Positions 13,090 through 23,106 of a stretch of DNA of 64,000 nucleotides are shown here, piece by piece. Each line of letters begins with the position of its first letter. Within the stretch, counting starts at the first letter, position 1. A program made the translations under genes and the position numbers. Location of the stretch: assembly GCA_026225945.1 (NCBI GenBank), contig JAMJFZ010002307.1, positions 9,911,001 through 9,975,000 of the forward strand, given 5' to 3'. Source of the stretch: Cricetomys ansorgei (Eukaryota; Chordata; Mammalia; Rodentia; Nesomyidae). The notes beneath the pieces were generated by a model, which was given only the letters and a program-made list of their open reading frames with translations, ran no database searches and had not been told where the DNA came from.

Positions 13090-14504
13090 AAATTTTATGT
13101 TATTTATAAAGTACATATTCATAGATAGTATAAATATGTATCATATGTTCATAGTCATTTTTATTAAATACTGCTCTACAAAATATGAAGGAAATAAAAG
13201 TTAGACAGAAACGACCATATTAATGCTACAAAATTCCATGCAATTTGAATTTTATAGAATCCTGTATTGTCTACGTGAGAATTGTCTTCTTACTGTAGGC
13301 TTCAAGGCATTTTGTATTCTGAGATGCTGAAATCTTTTTCTCAAATATCCGCCCCATTTCTTCAAGTCCACACTAGATCTTCCCAAATCAGCGCATAAGC
13401 AATTTAGACGTCTTGTCGGCAGGCCTGATAGCAGAGGAAGAGGACACGGCCACGCACAGTGTATTCCCCACTTTTCCGGCCTCTGGAATTTCAAGGTTTA
13501 GTAGAAGACTGAGAAGCTAGAGTGAATGCAAAGCAAACACAGTGCTGGTCGGGTGATGTGAGATATGGGAGGGAAACCCCACTGTAGGTCAGATCAGGAG
13601 TTCAGGGGTAGTTGGGGTGATCGGGAAATTCATGGTGGAAATCCATAAGGTGTGTTAAGCTTTCTCAGTTAGTTAACGGGACTCATCCCATGGCTGTTGC
13701 AGGTCCAACCTACTTTATCCAGCCTGCCCCAGCAAGTCCGGCTTCCACAGGCACCTCTCTGCCATCGGGGTTGGTCTCCTGATTGTTCCCATCGCCCTGG
13801 GCCGCCAGCCTGCTCTCATGCCTTGTTTTCAAGTAAGTCACCAGATACCCTGGTAAGAGAACTCAGATTTGGAATGAAGAAAGAGAAAATCATAGACATT
13901 TCCTGCAGCTTTGTTCATGCATACCTTTGTCTTTGGGAATCCTTTAACCGCTCTGAAGCTCCCCTCCCCCTCCGGAAGACCAGCAATTACAATAGCCATG
14001 CTTACCTCAAGGTAGGTGAATATCAAAGGGGGGATGTAAGCAGGCCTTGAGTAGCTTAGCATAGCATGCATGTTAATTATCTTTGTTGGAGTTTGAATAT
14101 GATGGGGTATGACTCCAACGCAAATCTTATAAATGCTGGTCTTGCCGAGAGAACAGAGAGCGCCGGGGACTTTCTCATATATACAAACTTGAATTGTAGT
14201 TGAATTTGGTGTTTATATCTTTCGAAGTATTTTTGTTTCCGATCCGGTCCGGATTTCCCAGCCATTTACTAGCCTTGAACCAGTTTTTTTTTTTTTTTTC
14301 TTTCTCTCTCCCTCTATTTTTAATACTCTGCTTCCTCTTGAATATCATGAGAATAAGTGAAAACATTCCCAAGGCCTCTTGGCAAGGTCCTTTGAAACAG
14401 GGCATAGAGAACACTGCGTAAGTGATGCTCTTTAATCAAGAAAGGACTTAGCCGGAGCCTGCAGGCCTGGCGCTGAGCAAGGCTGGATGGACAGGCGCTC
14501 GGCT

Positions 14505-14523
14505 GGTCCAGCAGGGGGCGCCC
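14505..14523 (+). promoter_or_regulatory. CTCF-like binding motif at the CpG island edge
   Basis: The segment CCAGCAGGGGGCGCC (14508-14522) matches the CTCF core consensus (CCASYAGRKGGCRS) essentially base for base. It is oriented forward, toward Rerg. Occupancy in cells is inference. Confidence 0.65.
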
Positions 14524-14530
14524 GAGCGCC

Positions 14531-14812
14531 TCACTGCAGCATCCCGGCGGCGGAGCGCGGCGGCGGCAGGCCAGAGCTCAGTCCTGCGGCAGTCTCCTGG
14601 CTGCTGGTGTGAGCGAGCGCCAGGGAGGAGACCCCCGCGCGGGCAGCACGCTTGCAGCCGCCGTGACTCCCACCCGCGATCGCGGCCCCGCGCCTCTCGG
14701 ACGCCTCCTGCATCCCGGGTGGCTCGGCGTAGGAGGGTTTCCCGGTCTCCCCGGCCAGATTGCGAACTTGGAGAGGACCGCGGCTCTCTTCCCCGGCCTG
14801 GAGAGTGAACAG
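14531..14812 (+). other. Rerg: Probable non-coding first exon of Rerg (5' boundary uncertain)
   Basis: The CpG-rich segment ends at GAGAGTGAACAG|GTGAGA, a textbook splice donor with cleavage after 14812. No ATG occurs from 14531 to this donor, as suits a 5' UTR leader. Joining it to exon 2 gives a spliced leader whose only ATG before the Rerg start is the small uORF. The transcription start is not visible: there is no TATA box, as is usual for CpG-island promoters, so the left boundary is nominal. Open frames on both strands here reflect GC richness and show no domain. Confidence 0.6.
14674..14685. other. 12-bp perfect palindrome in the CpG island
   Basis: CCGCGATCGCGG is self-complementary and contains three CpG dinucleotides plus the rare GCGATCGC octamer. 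A function is not implied. Confidence 0.9.
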
Positions 14813-16360
14813 GTGAGAGACACGCACGTGTCCAGGCGGCTCCCTGCGCACAGAGTGCGAGTCCCTGAGAGCTCAGCCACCCCCGGTGCGTCCTCCAGGT
14901 CTCTGGGTCCCCCTCCAAGGGCGACTTTGGGGTTCTTTGAGAGGGATGTGCACGCCAACCAGCAGCAGTCTTGACAGCGCTCCCTGAGCAGGGGCGTCCT
15001 TCTGACATCGGGGACATCTGCGCCCTGCTGTGGAGCCTGCGGTCTGCAGGACCTGCAGTCTACGGTGGGCTTGCTCCAGGCTGCAGACCTGTTGATTTCA
15101 GGGTAGCGGGATAGCCCGGGGGCTTGGGCAGTCACAGCCTCTTCGGTGTGGGTGTTGCGTTGCGATAAGATGAAGGAAAATTCCTATCCGAGACGCTGAG
15201 AAATCTTGATTTCAGAAGAGGTCTGGCCCAGAGAACAGCGATCTCACTCCCACCATCAGACTGCATCCTTTGCTGTCCTGGACAGCTGCACTTTGTTTTT
15301 TAGAAGGCCATAAAAACATTAAAATGTAATTATAAAGATGCCCCCATCGCCCTCAAGAGGAAGTGGAAAACACTGACCTTGGTAAGCACAGTCTGTGGAA
15401 TAATTTATTGGGATCAAAACCTTTGATAAGTAAATAAACAGATGAATGAAGCTTTAGAGATACAAACGTCATTGGTCGAACAGAGTCACCACAGGTAATG
15501 ACTTCTGTAGGTACTTTCTGTGGAGAGAGCCGATGAATGCATCAGTAGTGCCAAATAAAACAATGCTCTTCTTTCTTTTACTCTAATATCCCTCTAATGC
15601 CTGTATGCGTAAAGAAAAGCACCACTTTTCACCCCCTAAATATTTAGATGTGACTTTATGTTTGAGAATAATAGAAACTTGAAGTATTTGTTTGTTTGTT
15701 TGTTTGTTTGATTTTGCTACCAGTGAAGTGCTTCTGGCCACGGTAGGAATAGTTTCATGTGTTAGAACCAAGGAGTTTTCTCTGATCTGAGGGGTAGAAG
15801 GTCTCTGGTTATTAATTCAACAGAAACTTGCCTGTAGGGTTACTATGACAACGATTGACACGTTGATGGTTTCTGTCAAATTGTCATGTGGAAATTAAAT
15901 GTGAAGGCATCTCTAGGGGTCAGTTTTGCATCTTCCTTTTGATTTTTCTAAATGTATCACGAGACTGACAGTTACCAGCCGGATCTTTTTCATGTTGCAA
16001 ATGGGAAAAAAAATTAACCCACATAATCTCTCTTTTATATGTGAAATCCATGAGCTTCAGAGGCCAATGGGAGTTCCTGAGATATTTGACTTGGTTATAA
16101 AATATATATACATTTGATGGTTACTTTTATGAAGCATTAATCAAGAATATAACCAGGTTTTAGATACGTAAGAATGACACTTCTGTGTGAAAGAGCAAAT
16201 TATTATTGATGAATCCTCCTAACCCAGGCATGCTCTAGGTTTCAAAGAAATACAAGCCAGTAGCTTTTCTTAAGTTAAAATATAGTTACCAAGTTTAATA
16301 TGTAAACTTTAAATATAAGGTCTTTTCTTAGTGAATGTGTGTAAAATGACGAATAAAAAA

Positions 16361-16467
16361 TTTTATTTTGTCCTGGAATAGCCTGAAACTCAGGATGTAG
16401 CCCAAGTTGGTCTCAAATTCAAGATTTCTCCCAACTCCAGCCTCCCAAATGCTGGGATTACAGGCCA
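16361..16467 (-). repeat. Old B1-like SINE, antisense
   Basis: It reads AACTCAGGATGTAGCCCAAG, TGGTCTCAAATTCAAG and CCTCCCAAATGCTGGGATTA, the reverse of a diverged B1/proto-B1 monomer. Confidence 0.8.
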
Positions 16468-16875
16468 GCATCTAAGGAAATACTCTTATCTTTAGCCAAA
16501 AGGATGGGGTCAGTTATTTAAGATCTGAGTTTGAAGATCACTGCAAAGTTTTTGTTGTTGTTTTCTATTTGGAGATGGAAGAAAATGCCATGTTAAACAG
16601 CTGCATCTTCTTCTCTTAGAACCACCCACACTTCAGAAACCTGCACCTCAAGATGTGTTAGGTCATGTTACTGGTCCAAATGCATAAAAAGAGAGAAAAT
16701 GGGAACCAAGTCCTCTCTGCTGGAATATGTATTCAGAGGGAGTTCTGTTTTCTCTTTCCCTTCCTTGCTCTCTTTTTAAAAGCTGTATGTCTAAAACACT
16801 GGCCTGGACAGGATCAGTTAACACATTTAGGTGACAGATTATGACACACACACACACACACTTTTGGCATTTTGT

Positions 16876-16998
16876 AAAAGTTTCTGTAGCCCAGGCTGGC
16901 CTCCAGCTGGCTCTACAGCTAAGGGTGACCTTGGACTTCTGAACTACTTCCTTCCAAAGGGCTGAGATAACAAGTATGTTCCACTACCACGCCTGGCA
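16876..16998 (-). repeat. Old B1-like SINE, antisense
   Basis: TGTAGCCCAGGCTGGCCTCC, GTGACCTTGGACTTCTGA and CACTACCACGCCTGGC form a diverged antisense B1. A short (CA)9 run at 16844-16861 abuts it. Confidence 0.8.
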
Positions 16999-18417
16999 CA
17001 ACTTTACAAGCTAGAACAGTGAACGAATTCTGAACACCGCTGCCTGAGTTTAACATATAGAAAAGTGGGATTTGAGTTTATGTCTGAAGCATTGATGGAG
17101 AAGTTCAGACAGTGGGAGTCCTTAGGCCGTGGGAAAGATGTGCGAGGCTTCCTGTGGCTGGCTGTGCTAGGGGACCACCAAGAACACATCAGGAACTTCT
17201 GCTGTGACAATTTGTAAGGTCATATATCAAGTTGTGAAGAAGGGGACTCCATGTTTTTAGAGTCATTAAAACAGTGAGTGCCTGGGGACAGCTGTGCAGA
17301 TGTTGAGGGGGAGGAGTCAAGAACTTAAGTGTAATCCATTTCTGTGTGTCCCCTGGAGAATGCATGAGTGGCTTGTTCTCACTTTCCTAGAAAGTGGAAG
17401 CCAAGGCTGGGGCAGCATCTTAAGGGCAGGTAGACTGAGCTGCGTGGCCAGTTCTGAGTGATAGAAGTGACTTGTTTCTATAGAGAAAACCCAGGACAAC
17501 ACAGGCAGAAGTGACAGGGAGGCAGATCATAGCCCAATTAGTAGGTAAGAGTGTTTTCCTAATTGGGGGAAAAAAATGCCTACAAAAGACACTACTTTCA
17601 AAGGAAATTAACCTATCTTTAGTACCTGGAAGTGGACAGTAAGGCATAGAATGATTGGCTGCAGAGGAAAAACTTTCTGCAAAGCTAAGAGATCACCTTG
17701 ACTGACCCCCACCCCCACCATGAAACCTTTTCCAAGTTTTACATTTCCCTGGTATTAAGAGCCCAGAAGTTGGGTTGACAGTATAACTACTTGCCTGGCA
17801 TCATGAGTGAGGCCTTAGATTCACTTCCAGAATAGCATAAAATCTAGTCAACAAAAAACCCAGATGCCTTGGCTAAAGCAGCAGCACACACAATGAGCAG
17901 AGAGTACATAATGTCATGTCCCAAGTGTTAGGCTCATCTTATATACTAATGTGCATGAAATCGTCTTTTAAAAAGACTCAGAATGTGGAGCACAGTATAT
18001 ACCTTTTGTGTACTAGGGTATTATACCAAGCAAAACGTAGAAGGATAATTTGGATATTGTATATTGGCTTTCAAACATGTATATCTGTTACATAATTTAT
18101 CTTGTGATAAATTGTGAACTGAGATGAAGTTTAACCTTGAAATAGAAAACCGAATTGTGTGGTGATGGAGTTGACTGATACTAATGTGTATTTTTCAATA
18201 AAGAGGCCCCCCTAGTACTTCTCCCCATCACATGTATTTGCATGTTGAGTGTTTACAAGCAAGTTGTAAATGCATTTATTCACATAGTGCTTATCATCAA
18301 TTATGCCAAGAAACAATCTATTTGTTAAAATTATATTAGAGTAAGTACTTTAAAAGACAATGCTATGTGTACAAATATTTTTAAACCAAACAGATTATAT
18401 ATATATATCCTTTTAAA

Positions 18418-18592
18418 AAATTTATTTTATTTTCAGTTGCTCATATGTGTGTTGGAGGTGTGTGCACATTAGTGCGATACCCATGGAGACCAGCAGAGGC
18501 CTTTGGATTCCCTGGAGCTGGAGTTACAGGCAGTTGTGAACCATCCAAGAGCAATATGTGCTCTTAAACACTGACCCATCCTTCCAGCCACC
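18418..18592 (-). repeat. B3 SINE, antisense
   Basis: AT-rich tail, then GACCAGCAGAGGCC, CCCTGGAGCTGGAGTTACAG and CCATCCTTCCAGCCA in the reverse order of a B3. Confidence 0.85.
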
Positions 18593-18714
18593 AGATCTAA
18601 ATTCTTGAGTCCCGAGACTACCTTACTAGTTAAGTAGTTTACAGTGAGTTACTAGGCCCCATCACAGGGCAGTGGTGAAAATCTAATTAGGTGCACAACC
18701 TGTGTGGTGTGATG

Positions 18715-19000
18715 GAAATCACCCCGGAGATGAACTTCTGAGCATGCCTGTGAGAGGTCATCTTGATGGCATTGAGATGGGAAGCCCCGCCCACTGTGAG
18801 TGGAGTAGCAGTATGCATTAACCCCTTAGTGTTTCCTGCTTGTAGATATGATGTGGCCTGCTGCTTCGAGCTCCTGATGTCTTGACTTCCAGCCTGCTGT
18901 GATGGACTATACCTTGAACTGTGGGCAACAATAAACCTTTTCTCCCTAAGCTGCTTTTGCCACAGCATTTTATCACACACACAGGAAGAGAAGCTAAAAG
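18715..19000 (+). repeat. RMER/MaLR-like interspersed repeat
   Basis: CTTGATGGCATTGAGATGGG, AAGCCCCGCCCACTGTG, GTGGCCTGCTGCTTCGAGC and CAACAATAAACCTTTTCTCC match a common rodent repeat ending in an AATAAA-bearing 3' block. The same family recurs at 27868-28170 (antisense) and 38005-38372. I recognise the family but not its exact library name. Confidence 0.7.
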
Positions 19001-19085
19001 AAAGGGTGACTGGTATGTATCTGATGTTTCACAGATATGGATTCATTTTCTCATCACTTAGAGTTCCCACTCTCTTTTTTTTAAG

Positions 19086-19190
19086 GATTGTGGACCCTTC
19101 CGAGACTGACAATGACACAGTGAACATAAAGACTGCCACCAAAACCATCTGCTCACAGAGTCCGAACAGTAAACCCTACCACTACCAGCC
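19086..19190 (+). other. Rerg: Rerg exon 2, 5' UTR portion
   Basis: A pyrimidine-rich tract ending in TTTTTTAAG at 19085 makes a good splice acceptor, so exon 2 should begin at GATTGTGG (19086). This leaves 105 bases of 5' UTR before the start codon. The acceptor position is inferred from the motif, not from transcript data. The upstream tract contains no closer AG before the start codon with a comparable pyrimidine run. Confidence 0.75.
19112..19123 (+). CDS. Minimal upstream ORF (M-T-Q-stop) in Rerg 5' UTR
   Basis: ATG ACA CAG TGA lies inside the inferred 5' UTR of exon 2, ending 67 bases before the Rerg start codon. The upstream ATG has an A at -3, a fair initiation context. Short uORFs of this kind usually permit reinitiation and can tune translation. 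That it is transcribed depends on the acceptor call at 19085; that it is translated is inference. Confidence 0.5.
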   Translation: MTQ

Positions 19191-19251
19191 ATGGCTAAAA
19201 GCACAGAGGTCAAACTGGCCATATTTGGAAGAGCAGGCGTGGGCAAGTCAG
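19191..19251 (+). CDS. Rerg: Rerg, first coding exon (partial CDS, codons 1-20 plus one base)
   Basis: Translation from the ATG at 19191 gives MAKSTEVKLAIFGRAGVGKS, which I recognise as the N-terminus of RERG, a small Ras-superfamily GTPase of about 199 residues that restrains cell growth and is estrogen-induced in breast tissue. Residues 7-12 form the first beta strand; residues 13-20 (GRAGVGKS) are the P-loop (G1 box) that binds the phosphates of GTP, with K19 and S20 as the nucleotide- and magnesium-contacting residues. The start has a strong Kozak context (GCC before ATG, G after). The exon stops at AAG TCA G|GTGAGG, a consensus donor, splitting the next codon after its first base; the GCN-alanine expected at residue 21 fits this phase. 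The remaining exons (switch regions, G4/G5 boxes, C-terminus without a CAAX prenylation motif) were not found and must lie beyond the window. Residue 5 is Thr (ACA), where I recall Ala in human and mouse RERG. Confidence 0.93.
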
Positions 19252-19837
19252 GTGAGGTCCTTCGAGCGGCATTTGTAGGGTCTGTGAGTTTGTCGCAGCT
19301 TTGGGGACAGGGCAGGTATGTAGTCAGCATTTTTTGATACCCCATCTGTTGTCCTTTCTCTGTACGTAGAAGTTTTATTTTTCATAACCAACTCATGAAT
19401 TCTTCTGTGAATAAGCAGAATAACTCTATGACAAAGTAAATTTGCTGGTAACGTACAAGGAACTGGATAGATCATAAACAACCTCTAAAGAAGTCCATAC
19501 TGTGGAAATTTCAAAAAAAATCTGTTCATTCCTTGCTATGGGAGATCCCAGGGGGTCGACTATGTCTCCTTTGTTTGGATATTCTCAACAAAATGGTCCA
19601 AGCTCAAGCAGATGTTGGGGTCCCCGTAAGTGCTTGCTGAATCAATCTTCTTCATCAGTGACACAATTGTTTTCTTGTCCAATTGTTTTCTATATCAGGG
19701 GAAGGATACTTGAAAAGTAGGAGTGTACCTCTCATGCAGGACAGCCATTGCCAGGCCTCTCAGGTGAATTTAAAGTAGCAAATTCTAATGAACATCAATC
19801 ATCTACAGCCCTCCTTTTCTTTGGAAGTGCTAAGGCG

Positions 19838-19898
19838 TAGAAGCCAGGACCTTGTCCGTGCTAGGTCATCACTCTATCCCTGAGCAACAGCCCCAGCC
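19838..19898 (-). repeat. ID-related SINE fragment, antisense
   Basis: CAGGACCTTGTCCGTGCTAG and ACTCTATCCCTGAGCAACAG are the reverse of an ID/B4 head. Confidence 0.65.
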
Positions 19899-20182
19899 TT
19901 AGGTTCCTTGAGACAGAGTCTCACAACGGAGACCAAACTCATCACTCACTCTTTACGATTAAAATGAAGTGTGTGCTAAATGAGATGTCACCCGGATGCT
20001 AAAGCCACATGACTTTACCAGTGAGGAGAGTTTGGTGTCTCATGGAGAGGAATCATAACCACACAGAGCTTTTGGCTGTCTGTGAAGGACACCGATGCCT
20101 CTAGTGGGTGCATGTGGGTAGACAGAAACCTGCCAGGAAATAAACTGGCTAATCCCCATGCAGGTAATCTATATGCCCTTAA

Positions 20183-20227
20183 ACACACATACACACACAC
20201 ACACACATACACACACACACAAACACA
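20183..20227. repeat. (CA)n microsatellite
   Basis: Interrupted CA/CATA repeats of about 45 bases. Confidence 0.9.
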
Positions 20228-20648
20228 CCCCTTTCAGTTCTGTGCCCAGCCTCCTTCTAACCATTTTCCTGGCTGAGTCTGAGCAGTGATCTGCCCAGTC
20301 TCAGTTTCTGTTTGGGTTTTCTCAGCCCTTTTTCTGCCACCTTGCTTCTCCTAGGCTCTTCTTGCCTCCGGCAGAATCTAAGCTAAGAAAACAGCAAGCC
20401 AGGACTGAGGATGCTTAAACTCCTCCCCTTTAATCTCCTCTGGTGTTTCCCAATGGCGTGAGAACCTAAGTCTGCAGCTAATGGAAGGATCTGGAGAACA
20501 AGGAAACTGCCCCAGGGAGTGTCTCTGGGGGGAGGGGGGAAATATGTGGGATGCAGAGAAGGGTGTGCTGGGAGTAGAGGGGAGCTGGTGGGAAATCTGT
20601 GCAGCTAACAGTGGCTCAGTTTGTATGGCTGAGGGGTTTGTCTGGCCT

Positions 20649-20756
20649 GCTTTCTCTCTTTCTTTCCTCTTTCCCTTCCTTCCTCCCTTCCTTCCTTTCT
20701 TCCTTCCTTCCTTTCTTCTTTCTTTCTCTCCTTCTTTCTTTCCTTCTTTTCCTACA
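20649..20756. repeat. Polypyrimidine tract (CTTT/CTTCC)n
   Basis: About 105 bases are almost purely C and T on the + strand. The long Ser/Phe- and Lys/Arg-rich frames across it are low-complexity artefacts. Confidence 0.9.
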
Positions 20757-21544
20757 TCCAAACAGGAAGAATAAGAGAAAGAGCCCCTGAGGGATGGCTC
20801 TTTTCTGGGGAGAAGGGGGCATATTAATGGGTGGTATTAGGGATAGATCTGGGGGAGGTAGGAAGAGGATAGGGTGTAGAGGGAGAGGAGGAGGGGGTGA
20901 GATGTATTCTATAAGCCGTATGAGAGAACAAAAATTAAAAAAATCTAATGATGACATAGAAAAAAAAAGCCAAGGGTGGCTCCCCCATCCCCAGCCTCAG
21001 CTATGGCTGATGGAGTAGAATTTCTGGGGCTCTTTGACAGCCAGCCTAGCATCAGGCTCAGTGAGCCTCTCTCCAGGAATTTAGATAGTGAAAAAACAGA
21101 ATATCTAGTGCCCTTCTGGGGCCTCTTCCTATCCCCACACAGACTATACATATACAACTCTCCCACATAAGTAAACATTTTAATTTAAAAAAATAATAAA
21201 ACTAGTATAGACATAAAAATGAAGCCTCAGGGAAGAAGTACTCGGGTCTGCGACTGCCCATCTGTGCTCCATCTTTACCACACCGGAATGAACTGGACTG
21301 TCCTATCTGGCTGTCTCACAACCTGAGCTGTGCCCTCAGTTTCCCTTGTTGACAGCCAAAGTAGTTTCTATTACTGTAGTACCTGTTCCCATCATCTGTT
21401 CCAGGCTGGTTTCCCCCAAATTCACAGCCCTGCGTCCACATCACCATCTCTGTCTTTTCTCAAGTTTAACGAATATGGGCACTGTGTTTCCTGTCTTAAC
21501 TTTCTTGCTCATTCATTGTTTGAACTGTTAAACCTGAGAATTTC

Positions 21545-22020
21545 AGAAAGAAAGATCAATCCATGATTGGATTATCTGATTAAGCAAGCTTTTTATTCTA
21601 GTCCACAGGCTGCCTCTTCCTAAAAGCTCTAAAGGCAGGGTTTCAGAGAGGAGCCCCTGCTGGCTTCTTGAGGTCCCATTTATAGGAGAGATAAGGTGTT
21701 TACAGGAGTGAGAGAGTTGGCTGTTATACACTGTTGGAAAAATACAATGAAAGAGAAGGAACAGGGTAAGAATGTACATCGTGTGAATAGGGTTGTATCA
21801 GATCTAAGAAACAGGAACTTAGTACAAATGAAAATCTTAATTTGCAAGGACTTAACACCAGACAAACAGGGACTTATTCTTTAACTGTCTTAACTGCAAA
21901 CATAACCCTCACCTGCCAAGGTATAGCGTTTCTGTTTTGAGAATTACAAAACATGTTAACCTGCCACTGTAGCCACTCCTCAGAAGCCGCCTTTGCTAGT
22001 CACTAACCCTCATCCTGTGA
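21545..22020 (-). mobile_element. Possible LTR (endogenous retrovirus-like), minus strand
   Basis: Read on the minus strand, a TATA-like CCTATAAATG (21677-21686) precedes an AATAAA (21592-21597) by about 85 bases, the layout of a U3-R-U5 LTR. A purine-rich run (about 22025-22050, minus-strand sense) lies just upstream, where a polypurine tract would be. No clean TG...CA ends or target duplication could be fixed. An 84-codon basic open frame immediately upstream (22003-22257, minus) is unrecognised. Confidence 0.4.
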
Positions 22021-22486
22021 TGGGCTCTCTCTCTTTTTTTTTCCCACCCTCTCTGGCTGCTTTTTACTACTCCACGTAACCCTTTTCCCCCAAATTCGGG
22101 GGGTTCTTAGTTCATTACCCTCCCTTCTGGCTTTTCTGGGTCCTTCTGTTGACGCTAACCAGGTATCCTCCACCTGCCTCTGACCTTGGATCTTCTGGGG
22201 GTCTGTGTGATAAGTAGGACCCCAGATTTTTCCTATTTTTAGTGGGTGATTCTCCACATCCAGAGCAAAGATGGCATCTACTCTAGGGGAGCAACTTTGG
22301 CTGACCTTAGCTTTAAAAAAAAAACTTTTTATATTAAAAGCTGAGATCGAAGTTGCATGTGAAGGTCCTTATCAATTCTCAAATATTGATTGTTAATAAA
22401 TAAGTCTTATGTTTTAGATCCATTTCTTTATCCTCCGTGCAGATGGTCCTCTACTGTTCAAACATAATATTTTATTCAGTGTTGGT

Positions 22487-22510
22487 GGGGGCGGGGGGGG
22501 TGAGGGAGGG
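22487..22510 (+). other. Potential G-quadruplex tract
   Basis: Four or more runs of at least three G separated by one to three bases, leading into a GA-rich run up to about 22532. Confidence 0.6.
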
Positions 22511-22539
22511 AAGGAGAGAGAGAAAGAGAGGAATCACAG

Positions 22540-22672
22540 TTATGGAAATCAGAGGACTACCTGTGGAACATGGTTCTCTCCTTCCTAAAGAAGAGGGTGG
22601 GAGGGGGAGTTGAACTCAAGACGTCAAGCCTGGTGGCAAGCGCCTTTACCCATTGAGCCATCCTGCTGGCCC
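22540..22672 (-). repeat. B2-superfamily SINE, antisense
   Basis: GGTTCTCTCCTTCC, GTTGAACTCAAGACGTCAAG, GGCAAGCGCCTTTACCCA and GAGCCATCCTGCTGGCCC are the reverse of the same subfamily as the copy at 402-570. Confidence 0.85.
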
Positions 22673-23065
22673 AGTTCTTCCACTCTTGTTTCTCCTCATT
22701 GTGGTGAAAATAGCAACAGCAGACAACCTGACTTTAGTGTCACCTTGTTGTGTGTACTCTATAGGCAGACCATTTTTCTGTTTCAACATCTGAGTGCTGG
22801 TGGAGACCTGCACCACACCCCACATAGAGAGGGCAACAGAGTCTCTAAACTTAGGCCTGGGAAACAACTCTGAACTTTTCCATGGCTCAGAGGAAACAGC
22901 CACAGACGGATGTGTCAGTTTTGAAAACACACTGTAGCAATACTGAGCTCATGTTTACTCTGGGTCCTTAAACTGTCTTCTAAGGTGTTTCTGACTGGTC
23001 AGGATACCACACAGCCAACTTCCAGACTGCATTTGGTACATTTGGCTTATAAGTAACCTTTGTGT

Positions 23066-23106
23066 GCTCTCTCTCCTCCCTCTCTCTCTCTCTCCCTCTC
23101 CGCCCC
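23066..23106. repeat. (CT)n simple repeat
   Basis: CTCTCTCC-type run adjoining the antisense B4 that follows. Confidence 0.85.

Larger units (their letters stand above)
1..14489. other. Intergenic region upstream of Rerg
   Basis: No protein-coding exon was recognised. The open frames are short (mostly 60-120 codons), without recognisable domains, and many lie in SINEs or simple repeats. Content beyond the repeats listed individually is unique-looking AT-leaning DNA, notably 853-2773, 2834-5044, 5151-6812, 7054-7870, 8631-9449, 11093-12261 and 13090-14489, in which I see nothing specific. Confidence 0.6.
14490..15130. promoter_or_regulatory. CpG island, likely Rerg promoter
   Basis: This is the only strongly GC- and CpG-rich block in 64 kb of mostly AT-leaning DNA. 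CpG density is highest from about 14515 to 14770, with clusters such as GGCGGCGGAGCGCGGCGGCGG-like runs, then tapers to about 15130. It lies about 4.3 kb upstream of the first Rerg coding exon and contains the inferred exon 1 donor. An E-box/ACGTG core lies at 14825-14830. I saw no clear palindromic estrogen-response element here, although the gene is estrogen-regulated. Confidence 0.8.
14813..19085 (+). other. Rerg: Rerg intron 1
   Basis: It runs from the GTGAGA donor to the TTTTTTAAG acceptor, 4,273 bases. It holds the 3' part of the CpG island, two antisense B1-like SINEs, one antisense B2/B3 SINE and an RMER-type repeat near its end. The segments 15140-16360 and 17000-18417 look unique and show nothing recognisable apart from a short (GTTT)n run at 15687-15710. 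Confidence 0.7.

Noticed and set aside
13697..14050. Possible upstream alternative exon with a GTAAGT-like donor near 13833
   Set aside because: The acceptor side is weak and there is no link to the Rerg frame or any recognised protein; it needs transcript evidence.
14448..15135. Long overlapping open frames on both strands (up to 189 codons)
   Set aside because: They sit in the CpG island where stop codons are rare, run on both strands, show Arg/Pro/Gly-rich compositional bias and no domain. The exon-intron logic of Rerg explains the region better.
20378..20957. Lys/Arg/Glu-rich minus frames resembling a basic protein
   Set aside because: They derive from the polypyrimidine tract at 20649-20756 read on the other strand.
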